Source of the DNA: Aureimonas psammosilenae
Lineage (GTDB): Bacteria > Pseudomonadota > Alphaproteobacteria > Rhizobiales > Rhizobiaceae
Assembly (NCBI RefSeq): GCF_009176975.1
Contig: NZ_WEZG01000002.1
Location: 310,001 to 374,000 of the forward strand
Direction: 5' to 3'
Length of the DNA: 64,000 nucleotides
Positions 17,007 through 26,644 of the stretch are shown here, one piece after another. The translations under genes and the position numbers were made by a program. Position 1 is the stretch's first letter. Every line of letters begins with the position of its first letter. A model generated the notes under the pieces. It was given only the letters and a program-made list of their open reading frames with translations. It was not told where the DNA came from and made no database searches.

Positions 17007-19604
17007 TCAGTCCTTCCGTCGCCCGTAGCCGAGCTTGGCGGCCTTTTCCTCGTCCACCGGCGGGGGAGGGCCGAGAAAGGCGGGCACGACGATAAAGGCG
17101 GCCAGCAGCGTGAAGACCAGCGAGATCGCCAGAAGCTCGCCCATGCTCGACGTGCCGGGATGGCTCGAGGCGTAAAGGCTGCCGAAGGCGACGCCCGTGG
17201 TGAGCGCCGAAAAGAAGATGGCGCGCGTCAGGCTCGACGCCAGAACATCTGCCAGACCCGCCCGCCACGCGATCAGATAATAGATGTGGAAGGCGACGCC
17301 GACCCCGAACATGAGGGGGAGGGCGATGATGTTGGCGAAGTTCAAGGGCAGGCCGATGAGCGCGGCCGCCTCCAGCGTCAGGATGCCGGCCAGAACCAGT
17401 GGCCCGAGCGCCAGCACCACGTCGAGGAAGCGACGAAGCGCCACCCAGAGAATGATCGTGATCACGATCAGGGCGTAGATGCCGGCCTCCGAAAAGGCCC
17501 GGACGATCGTATGGCCCCCTTCGATGATGCCGATCGGCGCGCCCGTCGCCTGCGGCGCGACGGTGCGCACGGCGTCGGCGAAGCGCGCCAGGACGGCGTT
17601 GTCGTTGGAATTGCCGGAGGGCGAGACCTCGATGCGTGCCCGACCGTCCGGCGCGATCCAGTTCGCCACGAGGTCGGCGGGAAGGCTTTCGCGCGTGATC
17701 CGCTCGGCCGCCAGGGTCGTTTTGAGGGTTTGGGCGAGTTGCGGGAAATAAGCGAAAACGGCGTTCTGCGCGGCCTCGCGCGCGGCAGGCGGCGCTTCGC
17801 CAAGACTGTTCATTGCCTCACCGAGCCGGGCGAGATCGGGCGACATGCTCGCGACTTGCGCCAACGCCCCGGCCGCCATCCGCAGCGAAGAAACGGTCTC
17901 GGCGTCCGACGGGGCGGGGGCGGGAGAGGCTCCCAACGCCGGCGACAAGGCGGCGGAAGCGCGGGCGATCGCCGCCAGCTTCTCGTCCTGGTCGACGGGC
18001 TGGAAGGTCTTGATGCTGATCGTTCCCGCTACTTCCCGCAGGGCGGCGAGGCGCGCGCTCATCGCGTCGATATCGCCTTCGGAGGGGACCAGAACGTCGA
18101 GCTTGTTCGGCGCGGTGCGCGGGTTCTGGGACAGGTCGATGAAGGTCGAGACCGATTCCACGCTCTGGCTGCGAAGATTCATCGGGTTGGAATCGAAGGG
18201 CAGCTTCAGGAGGAAGGGCAGACCCGCGAGAACGAGGACGCCCGTCGCGCCGATCACCAGAAGGCGGTGCCGGGCGATCCAGTGATCGACCTTGGCGAGC
18301 GCGGTGGTCTCGACAGGTTTCGTTTCCGCCCGCGTGCCGAAAACGGCGATCAGGGCGGGCAGGAGAGTGAGGTTCGCGACATAAGCGACGATCATGCCGA
18401 GCCCGGCGATGAGGCCGAGTTCTGAAACGCCGCTGAACTCGGTCGGCAGAAACGAGAAGAAGCCGGCGAGAAGCGATACGGCGGCGAGCGTCAAGGAAAG
18501 GCGCACCCCTCGCGCAGCCCTGATCAATGCGCTCGCGACCTCACCCGTTTCGAAACGCTCCGCACGGTAGCGCACGGCGAACTGGATGCCGAAATCGACG
18601 CCGAGGCCGATGAACAGAACGGCGAAGGCGACGGAGATGAGGTTCAATTCGCCGACGAGCGCCAAGCCGATCCCGGACGTGATGAGAAGACCGGCGAAGA
18701 GCGTGATCAGAACCGCCGCGATCAGGCGGCCGGAGCGAAGCGCGACGAACAGGATCGCGGCCACAGTCAGAAGCGTCAGCCCGAGGTTCAATTCCATGTT
18801 CTCGGCGACGGTCGCGAATTCCTGGTCGGCGAGCGGCACCGGGCCGGTGAGGCGGAGCGTCACGCCGTTGTCGCCCGTGACGCCGCGCTCGTCGCTGAGT
18901 TGCTTCAAAAGGCGCACCGCCGCGCCGCCGGGCTCCAGCGAGGTGAAGTCGAGGCGCGGCTTGGTGAGAACGATGCGACGAAGATCGTTATCCGACGCCT
19001 CGCCCGACAGGAGCGAGCGCCAGGACAAGGGAGCGGCCGCGCCATTCGTCGCGGCGTCGAGCGTGGCCGTAATCGCGTTGAACTGCGAGCCCGCGTTTCG
19101 GAAGGCTTCCGGGTCGGCGGCGGCCGATTGGAGAAGGCCGGTCACGGCGCGCGCGAGACCGTGCAGCGTCGGGTCCTGCGCGAGCGCGCCGAGAAGCGGG
19201 GCCTGCCGCTCCAACTGGCCGGCGATGCGCTGGACGTCTTCCTTCGGCAGAAGAAGGAGGCCGTTCTTTGCCAGAAAGGGCGTCGCGTCGGGGCGGGACA
19301 CGTCGCCGAACGTGTCGGGTCGGCTTTCGAGCGCGTCGGCGAGGGTTTGCGCGGCGTGGGTCGCGGCTTCCGGCGTCGGGCCGTCGATCACCGCGACCAC
19401 GAGGTCCTGCGTCTGCGGAAAGGCCTTGGCGAAGTCGATCTCGTTGCGGCGGTATTCCACTTCCGGCGAGATGAGGCGGGCGGTGTCGGTGTTGATCGCG
19501 AAATGCGCCACCGTCCAATAGGTCGCCAGCCCCGTGGCCAGAAGCGCGAGGAGAATGACGATCCAGGGATGGCGGATGCTGCGCGCGACGGCGGCTTCGA
19601 TCAC
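17007..19604 (-). CDS. hpnN: Hopanoid-associated RND/MMPL transporter HpnN
   Basis: An 865-residue inner-membrane exporter thought to move hopanoids toward the outer membrane. It has a duplicated RND layout: TM1 (about residues 15-35), a large periplasmic loop, a bundle of five helices around residues 260-430, a second loop, and a second bundle in the last 200 residues (ALIVITIILWVALRRFLDVV and onward). The start chosen is GTG 19604 with GAGG upstream; a longer TTG start at 19634 is possible but has no ribosome site. It is divergent from hpnH, with about 190 bases between them. Confidence 0.92.
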   Translation of the reverse strand: MIEAAVARSIRHPWIVILLALLATGLATYWTVAHFAINTDTARLISPEVEYRRNEIDFAKAFPQTQDLVVAVIDGPTPEAATHAAQTLADALESRPDTFGDVSRPDATPFLAKNGLLLLPKEDVQRIAGQLERQAPLLGALAQDPTLHGLARAVTGLLQSAAADPEAFRNAGSQFNAITATLDAATNGAAAPLSWRSLLSGEASDNDLRRIVLTKPRLDFTSLEPGGAAVRLLKQLSDERGVTGDNGVTLRLTGPVPLADQEFATVAENMELNLGLTLLTVAAILFVALRSGRLIAAVLITLFAGLLITSGIGLALVGELNLISVAFAVLFIGLGVDFGIQFAVRYRAERFETGEVASALIRAARGVRLSLTLAAVSLLAGFFSFLPTEFSGVSELGLIAGLGMIVAYVANLTLLPALIAVFGTRAETKPVETTALAKVDHWIARHRLLVIGATGVLVLAGLPFLLKLPFDSNPMNLRSQSVESVSTFIDLSQNPRTAPNKLDVLVPSEGDIDAMSARLAALREVAGTISIKTFQPVDQDEKLAAIARASAALSPALGASPAPAPSDAETVSSLRMAAGALAQVASMSPDLARLGEAMNSLGEAPPAAREAAQNAVFAYFPQLAQTLKTTLAAERITRESLPADLVANWIAPDGRARIEVSPSGNSNDNAVLARFADAVRTVAPQATGAPIGIIEGGHTIVRAFSEAGIYALIVITIILWVALRRFLDVVLALGPLVLAGILTLEAAALIGLPLNFANIIALPLMFGVGVAFHIYYLIAWRAGLADVLASSLTRAIFFSALTTGVAFGSLYASSHPGTSSMGELLAISLVFTLLAAFIVVPAFLGPPPPVDEEKAAKLGYGRRKD

Positions 19605-19680
19605 GGGTGGCCTCGGGTGTTCGCCGCTCGGCAAGGGATCGCCAAGGGCCGGAACGCAGTCCCTAACGAAGCCTTAAAAT

Positions 19681-19696
19681 GCAATCAACGCTTGAA
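19681..19696 (+). promoter_or_regulatory. 16-bp motif shared with the psd upstream region
   Basis: GCAATCAACGCTTGAA differs by one base from the sequence at 43795-43810 ahead of psd. The CTTGAA part looks like an alphaproteobacterial -35 box. It lies between the divergent hpnN and hpnH starts. A common promoter element for lipid genes is possible but unproven. Confidence 0.3.
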
Positions 19697-19796
19697 GCCG
19701 CGCGCGGAATTGATGGGCGGGTTCACGCATCGCCCTTGGCATCGGCATTGCATGCGCCCATTATGGTGCGCAGCACACGCGATCCGGTGAGTTCTT

Positions 19797-20972
19797 TTGT
19801 CCATACCCTTCCGCCAAGCCGCCACTGTCGGCAGCTACATCCTCAAGCAGCATCTGTTGCGGAAGAAGCGCTATCCGCTGGTGCTGATGCTGGAGCCGCT
19901 GTTCCGCTGCAACCTCGCCTGCGCCGGCTGCGGCAAGATCGATTATCCCGACGAGATCCTCGACAAGCGCCTGTCCTACGAGGACTGCATCGGCGCGGCC
20001 GAGGAATGCGGTGCGCCGGTGGTGGTGATCGCGGGCGGCGAACCCTTGATCCACAAGGAACTGCCGCAGGTCGTCGCCGAACTCGTGCGGCGTCGGAAGA
20101 CCACCATCGTCTGCACCAACGCGATCCTGATGGAAAAGAAGATCGACGCCTACAAGCCCGATCCGTACTTCACCTGGTCGATCCATCTCGACGGCGACAA
20201 GGAGATGCACGACGCTTCGGTCTGCCGCGCCGGCATCTACGACAAGGCGGTGTCAGCCATCCGCCTCGCCAAGGAGAAGGGGTTCCGCGTCACCATCAAC
20301 GCGACCTTCTTTAACAATGCCGACCCGGCGCGCATCGCGGCTTTCTTCGACGAAGCCATGGCACTCGGCCTCGACGGGCTTACCGTTTCGCCGGGCTACG
20401 CCTATGAGCGCGCGCCCGACCAGCAGCACTTTCTGAACCGCACCAAGACCAAGGAAATCTTCCGCGAAGTGTTCCGCCGGGGCGATGGCGGCAAAAGGTG
20501 GAGCTTCAACCAGTCGTCCTTGTTCCTTGATTTCCTTGCCGGAAACCAGACCTACCACTGCACCCCCTGGGGCAACCCGACGCGCACGGTCTTCGGTTGG
20601 CAAAAGCCCTGCTACCTCCTCGGCGAAGGCTACGCGAAGACCTTCAAGGAGCTGATGGAAGACACGAAGTGGGACGATTACGGCACCGGCAACTACGAGA
20701 AATGCGCCGACTGCATGGTGCATAGCGGCTTCGAGGCCTCCGCCGTGGAAGACACGTTCCGCCGCCCGTGGAAGGCCGCGAAGGTCGCGATGTTCGGCAT
20801 CCGCACCGATGGGCCGATGGCGCCGGACATCTCGCTGGAGAACCAGCGCAAGGCCGAGTTCGTGTTTTCGCAGAACGTGCAGTTGAAGCTGTCCGAGATG
20901 CGGGCGCAGAAGGAAGCGCAGGCCGCTCTAAAGGCTGAGGCGCGGGCCAAGGAAACGGCGGACGCGGCTTAA
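19797..20972 (+). CDS. hpnH: Adenosylhopane synthase HpnH (radical SAM)
   Basis: A 391-residue radical SAM enzyme that adds a 5'-deoxyadenosyl group to diploptene, giving adenosylhopane. The iron-sulfur motif is C38-x3-C42-x2-C45 (RCNLACAGC). Family features include VIAGGEPLIHKELP and a C-terminal cysteine cluster (EKCADCMVHSGFE). The start appears to be TTG 19797, with GGTGAG a few bases before; this weak start may limit expression. Its 3' end overlaps the convergent hpnG by 45 bases (20928-20972). The last 30 residues are an Ala/Lys/Glu-rich tail, and these are the ones encoded in the overlap. Confidence 0.95.
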   Translation: MSIPFRQAATVGSYILKQHLLRKKRYPLVLMLEPLFRCNLACAGCGKIDYPDEILDKRLSYEDCIGAAEECGAPVVVIAGGEPLIHKELPQVVAELVRRRKTTIVCTNAILMEKKIDAYKPDPYFTWSIHLDGDKEMHDASVCRAGIYDKAVSAIRLAKEKGFRVTINATFFNNADPARIAAFFDEAMALGLDGLTVSPGYAYERAPDQQHFLNRTKTKEIFREVFRRGDGGKRWSFNQSSLFLDFLAGNQTYHCTPWGNPTRTVFGWQKPCYLLGEGYAKTFKELMEDTKWDDYGTGNYEKCADCMVHSGFEASAVEDTFRRPWKAAKVAMFGIRTDGPMAPDISLENQRKAEFVFSQNVQLKLSEMRAQKEAQAALKAEARAKETADAA

Positions 20973-21614
20973 AGTCCGCATCGCCTTGGCGGTCGCGAGC
21001 GCCGTGCCGGGAAGCTGCACAAGCTGACCCGGCCGGCGCAGCAGTTCTTCAGCGATCGCTTTCATATCGAGCCGGCCGTCCGGATCGATCGCCCGGTAGG
21101 CGAGCGGCGGCAGATCAGCCTCCGCCGTATCGCAAACCGCGCGCAACACGGCGAAGGGCAGGTCGCGTTCCGCCGCAAAACGCGCCGCGATATGCGATTC
21201 CGTATCTACCGCGATGGCGTGGGTCCGGCGGTGAAGCGCCGACTTTCCCTGTGCTGTGATGACCGGAGCGTCGCAGGCCGCCATCGCCCCATGGCTTGAG
21301 CCCAGGGGTAAGCCGGCGAGCTTTTGCAACAGCTTACCGCTCAAGCTTGAGTCTGTTTCCCAAGTCGTTCCATCGGCGATCACCCGAGACGCGACGACGA
21401 TCGCGCCTGCCGGCAGTCCCGGTTCGAGGCCGCCCGCGAGACCGAAGCTGACCAACGCGCATGGGCGACGATGAGCGCTCGCCGCCGCGATCTTGGCTGT
21501 CAGCGACGCCGGGGGAGCCGACACGCAGATCGTGTCCGGGCCTTCGAGGAGCCGCGCTTCGGCGGCGAGGCCCGTGACGATCAGAACCGGGCCGCTTCCC
21601 GGTTCGGCTGTCAC
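20928..21614 (-). CDS. hpnG: Hopanoid-associated phosphorylase/nucleosidase HpnG
   Basis: A 228-residue protein of the purine nucleosidase/phosphorylase fold that removes adenine from adenosylhopane to give ribosylhopane. Visible features are VLIVTGLAAEARLL at the N terminus, SFGLAGGLEPGLPAG and VDTESHIAARFA (nucleoside binding). The start is GTG 21614 in a GTGA overlap with the shc stop, so it is the last gene of the hpnABCDEFG operon. The C-terminal 15 codons lie antisense to the end of hpnH. Confidence 0.92.
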   Translation of the reverse strand: MTAEPGSGPVLIVTGLAAEARLLEGPDTICVSAPPASLTAKIAAASAHRRPCALVSFGLAGGLEPGLPAGAIVVASRVIADGTTWETDSSLSGKLLQKLAGLPLGSSHGAMAACDAPVITAQGKSALHRRTHAIAVDTESHIAARFAAERDLPFAVLRAVCDTAEADLPPLAYRAIDPDGRLDMKAIAEELLRRPGQLVQLPGTALATAKAMRTLSRVRRFLGPRLSL

Positions 21615-23608
21615 ATCCCCACCTGGACGCGGCGGGTGTTGCTGGCCTGAAGGTTGCGGAAGCGCGCCATGGCCCAAAGCGGAAAGAACTTCGAATAACC
21701 GTGGTAGCGCAGATAAAAGACGCGCGGGAAGCCGACGGCGGTGAAGCGCGTTTCGTCCCACAACCCGTCCGCGCCCTGACAGCGCGCGAGGTAGTCGACG
21801 CCGCGCCGCACGGCCGGATCGTCGACGCGGCCCGCCGCCATCAGGCCGATCAGCGCCCAGGCGGTCTGCGACGGGGTGGACGGCGAGGGCACGTAGCCCT
21901 TGTAATCCATGCGATAGCTGTCGCCGTCCTCGCCCCAGCCGCCATCGGCGTTCTGGATCGAAAGGAGCCAGTCGGCGGCCCTTGCGACGGGCGGTGCGTC
22001 TTCGTTGAGGCCCACGGCGTTGAGGGCGCAAAGGGCCGACCACGTGCCGTAGATGTAGTTCGTGCCCCAGCGCCCGAACCAGCTTCCGTCCTTCTGCTGA
22101 TCGGCAATCAGGTAATCCACGGCTTTCGCGAGGCGGGGGCTGCTGTCCCGCGTTTCGCCGAGCTGCGCGAACATGGAGATGCAGCGCGCCGTGACATCGG
22201 CGGTCGGCGGGTCGAGCAGCGCGCCATGATCGGCAAAGGGAATGTAGTTCAGGTGATGATGGGTGTTGTCGGCGTCGAAGGCCGCGAAACCGCCGTTGCG
22301 GCTTTGCAGGCCGCCGATCCATTCCGCTCCGCGCGAAACGGCCTCATCGAACTCACCTTCCACCGCGCCTTGCTTGGCGAGCCGGTCCATCGCCATGGCG
22401 ACCACGGCGGTGTCATCGAGATCGGGATAATCGGGATTGGCGTATTGGAAGGCCCAGCCGCCAGGCCGCACATCCGGCCGGATCGCCGCCCAATCGCCCT
22501 TGTGGTCGAGAACCTGCAAAGGTTTCAACCATTCGAGTCCCGCCTCTGCGCTGCGCGTTCCAGCACCCCCGGCTTCGATCAGCGCGTGGGCGGCGAGCGC
22601 CGTGTCCCACACGGGCGACAGGCAGGGCTGGCAATAGGCTTCCGTTTCGCGCTCCACGAGAAGGCCGTCGATCGCGGCGCGGGCGGTGACGACGCGCGGA
22701 TCGCTGCGCGGCACGCCGAGCGCCTCGTACATCATCACGGCGTTCGCCATGGCCGGATAGATCGCGCCGAGGCCAGCCGTGCCATTCAGCCGCTTGTCCA
22801 CGAAGGCGACCGCCTTTTCGATCGAGCGGCGGCGAGAGGTCTTGGGGAAGCGTGTTTCCGTCGCCTGGAGAACGCGGTCGATGCCGCCGAAGATCTGCGA
22901 CCACGGCGCGACCTGATGCGGCCCCTTTGGCCAATCGCGCACCTTATCGGGGGGAACGAGGAAGAGTTCGGCTATGCCGACGCCGCGCGGATTGGCGGCC
23001 TTCGGCTTCAGGGCCTGAAGCACGAGCAAAGGCACGATCACGGTGCGCGCCCAGTAGGAAACCTTGGTGAGGTGGAAGGGGAACCAGCGCGGCAGCGCCA
23101 TGATCTCCACGGGCATCACCGGCACCGCTCGCCAGGGCACCGCGCCATAGAGCGCGAGGAGAATGCGGGTGAAGACGTTGGCATTGGCCGCGCCGCCGCG
23201 CGACAGGATCGCCTCGCGCGCCTTGACCATGTGCGGCGCACCCGGCGCATCGCCGATCATCTTCAGCGCGAAATAGGCCTTCACGCTGGCGCTCATGTCG
23301 AAGGCGCCTTCGGCGAACAAAGGCCAACCGCCGTGCTCGCCCTGGATGCGGCGCAGATAGGTGCCGATCTTGGCCTCGAGGGGCACGTTCTCCTCGCCGA
23401 GCCAGTGGAGGAGCAGGACATATTCGGAAGGAATGGTCGCATCCGCTTCCAGTTCGAAGCAGAAGTGCCCGTCGGGCTTTTGCAGGGCGAGGAGCCCAGC
23501 GGTGGCCTTGGCGATGCGGCCGTCGAGCGTCGGCGTGCCGACCGGTTCGGCCTCGTCAAAGAGGGAGGTCGGCTGCGGGCCGGAAAACGAAACGAAATCT
23601 TCGATCAT
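21611..23608 (-). CDS. shc: Squalene-hopene cyclase
   Basis: A 665-residue membrane-associated cyclase that turns squalene into hopene and hopanol. The catalytic DLDDTA motif (DXDDTA class) lies near residue 396. Several QW-type repeats are visible (QKPDGHFCFELE, QGEHGGWPLF, QSRNGGFAAFD, QKDGSWFGRWG, QNADGGWGEDG). Length is normal. The ATG at 23608 overlaps the hpnE stop by four bases and the stop overlaps hpnG, so translation is coupled throughout. In operon nomenclature it is hpnF. Confidence 0.97.
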   Translation of the reverse strand: MIEDFVSFSGPQPTSLFDEAEPVGTPTLDGRIAKATAGLLALQKPDGHFCFELEADATIPSEYVLLLHWLGEENVPLEAKIGTYLRRIQGEHGGWPLFAEGAFDMSASVKAYFALKMIGDAPGAPHMVKAREAILSRGGAANANVFTRILLALYGAVPWRAVPVMPVEIMALPRWFPFHLTKVSYWARTVIVPLLVLQALKPKAANPRGVGIAELFLVPPDKVRDWPKGPHQVAPWSQIFGGIDRVLQATETRFPKTSRRRSIEKAVAFVDKRLNGTAGLGAIYPAMANAVMMYEALGVPRSDPRVVTARAAIDGLLVERETEAYCQPCLSPVWDTALAAHALIEAGGAGTRSAEAGLEWLKPLQVLDHKGDWAAIRPDVRPGGWAFQYANPDYPDLDDTAVVAMAMDRLAKQGAVEGEFDEAVSRGAEWIGGLQSRNGGFAAFDADNTHHHLNYIPFADHGALLDPPTADVTARCISMFAQLGETRDSSPRLAKAVDYLIADQQKDGSWFGRWGTNYIYGTWSALCALNAVGLNEDAPPVARAADWLLSIQNADGGWGEDGDSYRMDYKGYVPSPSTPSQTAWALIGLMAAGRVDDPAVRRGVDYLARCQGADGLWDETRFTAVGFPRVFYLRYHGYSKFFPLWAMARFRNLQASNTRRVQVGM

Positions 23609-24885
23609 GCTGCCATGCGGGGTAGGGCTTCGAGGCCGGCATGCCGAAGGGCAATGCCGGCGGCCTTTCGGCCGGAGCGCACCGCGCCTTCGATGGTGGC
23701 CGGAAGTCCGGTCTGCGTCCAGTCGCCGGCCAGATACAGATTGCGGAAGGCGGTTTGCGTTTCCGGCCGGCGCGCCACCTGCTCGGGCGTCGCGCGAAAC
23801 GTCGCGCGCTTTTCGCGGATGATCTGCCAGCGGGGCAGTGTCGCCGCATCGAGACCCGCGACATGCGCGACCTCGCGCCAGATCTCGGTGGCAAGCTCGT
23901 CGCGCGGGCGATCCAGTAGGCGGTCGGCCCCGCTGATCGTCACCGACAGGCGTTCGGGAAAGGCGAAAATCCATTCGCTCAAACAACCGACGAGACCGAT
24001 CAGCGTCGGCATGCCGGCGGGCGGGGCGACGCGGAAATGCGCGTTGACGATGGCGCGGTGCTCGGTCGGTGTTTCGAGGCCGGGCAGAAGGGAGGCGGCG
24101 ACGGGAGCGGGAACCGCGAGAACCACTTCCTCGCCGGGCGCGACGGCTTCCTCACTATGGGCGAACACGAGGCCGCACACGCGGTCGTTCTCGACCTTCA
24201 GCGAGCGGATGCCGCGTCCGAACCTGATCGGTGCACCCTTCGCGGCAAGCATTGCGACGGCCGGATCGACCAAGGCCGGCCCGAGCCCGTTCTTCGCGAT
24301 CACCGGCCGGCAGGCATCGCCGCCGGCCCCGAGCGTTTCGCGCATCAGCGAGGCCGTGAGGCGGGCCGAGGCCTCGGCCGGATCGGTGTTGAGGGCGGCC
24401 AGAAGCAGCGGATGCCAGAGACGTTCGTAGACATGCCCCTTTGTCGGCATGACGTCGCCGAGGCGAGCCTGCCGCCTGGCCATGAACAAGCGAAGCGGCG
24501 AAAGGTAATCGACGGCCCGGCTGCCCGGCACGCGCCGCGCGGCATCGAAGATCCAGCGGGGCAGGCGGCCCGCATTGGGGCGCAGCGTCCAGCGCTCGCC
24601 GGTGCGCAGATCCATGAAGGGAAAAGCGCATTCCGGCTGGATATGGAGAGCATGGGCGCCGCCGATCTTCCGCGCATAGTCGAGCGCCTGCTCGTTGCCG
24701 GACAGAAGCAGGTGGTTGCCGTTGTCGATGGTGAGACCCAGCGCGGTGTCGTGGTAGGAACGGCAGCGCCCGCCGGCATGGGGCGAGGCCTCGTAGACGA
24801 CCGGCTCCAGTCCCACTGAGAGAACGGCTTCCGCAGCCGCAAGGCCGGCGAGACCTGCACCGACGATATGAATGCGTCCCGGCAT
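23605..24885 (-). CDS. hpnE: Squalene-forming FAD-dependent desaturase/reductase HpnE
   Basis: A 426-residue flavoprotein of the phytoene desaturase/amine oxidase family. It reduces hydroxysqualene to squalene, the last step of the HpnCDE route. The dinucleotide-binding motif HIVGAGLAGLAAAEA is at residues 6-20. Family features are GGRCRS and, near the C terminus, NLYLAGDWTQTGLPATIEGAVRSG. The ATG at 24885 is two bases after the hpnD stop. An upstream extension in this frame has no protein-like sequence. Confidence 0.94.
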   Translation of the reverse strand: MPGRIHIVGAGLAGLAAAEAVLSVGLEPVVYEASPHAGGRCRSYHDTALGLTIDNGNHLLLSGNEQALDYARKIGGAHALHIQPECAFPFMDLRTGERWTLRPNAGRLPRWIFDAARRVPGSRAVDYLSPLRLFMARRQARLGDVMPTKGHVYERLWHPLLLAALNTDPAEASARLTASLMRETLGAGGDACRPVIAKNGLGPALVDPAVAMLAAKGAPIRFGRGIRSLKVENDRVCGLVFAHSEEAVAPGEEVVLAVPAPVAASLLPGLETPTEHRAIVNAHFRVAPPAGMPTLIGLVGCLSEWIFAFPERLSVTISGADRLLDRPRDELATEIWREVAHVAGLDAATLPRWQIIREKRATFRATPEQVARRPETQTAFRNLYLAGDWTQTGLPATIEGAVRSGRKAAGIALRHAGLEALPRMAA

Positions 24886-24887
24886 CG

Positions 24888-25754
24888 TCAAAGAAATCCG
24901 AAGCGCAGAACCGCGCCCATGATGTCGCGCTTGCGCTTGGCGATGCGCTCGCGCGGCGGGGCCCAGCCCCGCTGAAGGAGACGCTCCAGCAGCGGGCGAT
25001 AGGCGGCGGCCATCAGGCGCGGCGCGCGCACGCATTCGCGGGGGGAGGCATTCATGATGCGATCGGCCTCAGTGAAATGGGCTTGCGCCGCTCGCGCGAG
25101 CGGCGCGCAGGCGGCGGTCAGGCGGGGATCGGCGAGCATGGCATGGTCGGAAAGGCCGCCGAGGCCGGCGTCTTCGAGAGCCTCGCGCGGAAGGTATCGC
25201 CGACCGAGGCCCGCATCCTCGTCCACGTCGCGCAGGATGTTGGTGAGTTGCAGCGCGCGGCCGAGATGATGGGCGAGGGCGATGCCGGGTTCTTCCGTCA
25301 GACCGAAGACGCGCACCGACAAGCGTCCCGGCGCGCTCGCCACGCGGTCGCAGTAAAGGTCGAGCCCGGCAGCGTCGAGATCGGCGGTTCGGCCGTCGAC
25401 ATCCATGGCCATGCCGTCGATCAGGGCCTCGAAGTCCTCGCGCTTCAGGCCGAAGCGCCCGATCGCGCGGTGAAGGGGACCGAGCGAAGCGCGGGGCGGA
25501 TGGCCGGAATAAAGATCGGCGATGGCCTCGCGCCAGCCGTCCAGCCGCCGGAGCCGGTCGGGCGCGGAGCCGCCTTCGTCCGCCACGTCGTCCACCGCGC
25601 GGCAGAAGGCGTAGACGGCATACATGGCGTTGCGCTGTTCGCGCGGCAGGATGCGCAGGCCCAGATAAAAGGAACTGCCGACGGGCGGAAGCTCCTCCAC
25701 CCGTTCCTCGCCGACCGGCGGCAGAACGACATCTCGCGCGGCTTGCAGGCTCAT
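24888..25754 (-). CDS. hpnD: Presqualene diphosphate synthase HpnD
   Basis: A 288-residue trans-isoprenyl diphosphate synthase that condenses two farnesyl diphosphates into presqualene diphosphate. The first aspartate-rich motif is VDDVADE (about residues 55-61), and the second lies in LTNILRDVDEDAGLGRRYLP. YCDRVASAPG is also family-typical. The ATG at 25754 overlaps the hpnC stop by four bases. It and HpnC are paralogues of one another and of squalene synthase. Confidence 0.94.
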   Translation of the reverse strand: MSLQAARDVVLPPVGEERVEELPPVGSSFYLGLRILPREQRNAMYAVYAFCRAVDDVADEGGSAPDRLRRLDGWREAIADLYSGHPPRASLGPLHRAIGRFGLKREDFEALIDGMAMDVDGRTADLDAAGLDLYCDRVASAPGRLSVRVFGLTEEPGIALAHHLGRALQLTNILRDVDEDAGLGRRYLPREALEDAGLGGLSDHAMLADPRLTAACAPLARAAQAHFTEADRIMNASPRECVRAPRLMAAAYRPLLERLLQRGWAPPRERIAKRKRDIMGAVLRFGFL

Positions 25755-26644
25755 GTCGGCGACCCTGCACCCCGGCCGCTGCCGTTTCCGCTTCGCCTGC
25801 GAGCGCTGCCGCGCGTCGCGATCAGCGACGAGATCATGGCGCGGGCGGAAACCAGCGCGGCTTCGGCCTTGCGCAGATGCACCCGCTCGCTCAACGGATC
25901 GCGCGCGGCGAGCCTTGTCACCAGCACCTCGGCGAGGCGCTGGATGGCGGCGATCTCCATCCGCAACCGTCGATCCTGCACGCTCGGCGCGAGGGACGCG
26001 CTCTTGGCGAGGAGGAGGGACGTGCGCTCGCCGAGTTCGCTGAGAGTCTCACGCAAGGCGGGCGTCGCGGCAGCACGGGTGAGGTCCTCGACACCCGACC
26101 CGTGCGAGGCCAGCATGTCGAGCGGCAGATAAACGCGGTCGAGCGCTCGGTGGTCCTTGGCGCAGTCCTGCATGTGGTTGATGACCTGAAGCGCCGCGCA
26201 AAGCGCGTCCGAGGCCTCCCAGGTCGAATTCTGTTCGCCATGGACGTCGAGCACGAAGCGGCCGACCGGCGCGGCGGACACCGCGCAATAGTCCATGAGG
26301 TCGTTCCAGTCGCGATAGCGCGACTTCTCGACATCGAGACGGAAGGCCGTCAGGAGATCGCAGGGATGGCGCGCGGAAAGACGGCGTTCGGTGAGGACGG
26401 CGCGCAGGGGAACGGCATGGGGGGCGTCGGCTTCGCCGAAGAGCGTCGCTTCCATCTCGTCCAGGCGGCGCAGCTTCTCGGCGGGTTCGAGAAGGCCGTC
26501 GTCGGCGATGTCGTCGGAAGCGCGGGCGAAGCGGTAGAAGGCGAGGATCGCGGGGCGATGGCGCGCGGAAACGAGCCGCGACGCGACGGGGAAGTTCTCG
26601 CCGCGATGCGTTCTCGTGAACCGCTTGGCCCCAGCCGACGTCAT
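25751..26644 (-). CDS. hpnC: Hydroxysqualene synthase HpnC
   Basis: A 297-residue squalene/phytoene synthase-like enzyme that converts presqualene diphosphate to hydroxysqualene. Motifs are RASDDIADDG (Asp44-Asp45) and a second DxxxD in NHMQDCAKDHRALDRVYLP. The start is ATG 26644 in a four-base overlap with the hpnB stop. A longer frame upstream enters hpnB and is not used. The C terminus is Arg/Ser/Gly-rich. Confidence 0.93.
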   Translation of the reverse strand: MTSAGAKRFTRTHRGENFPVASRLVSARHRPAILAFYRFARASDDIADDGLLEPAEKLRRLDEMEATLFGEADAPHAVPLRAVLTERRLSARHPCDLLTAFRLDVEKSRYRDWNDLMDYCAVSAAPVGRFVLDVHGEQNSTWEASDALCAALQVINHMQDCAKDHRALDRVYLPLDMLASHGSGVEDLTRAAATPALRETLSELGERTSLLLAKSASLAPSVQDRRLRMEIAAIQRLAEVLVTRLAARDPLSERVHLRKAEAALVSARAMISSLIATRGSARRRSGNGSGRGAGSPT

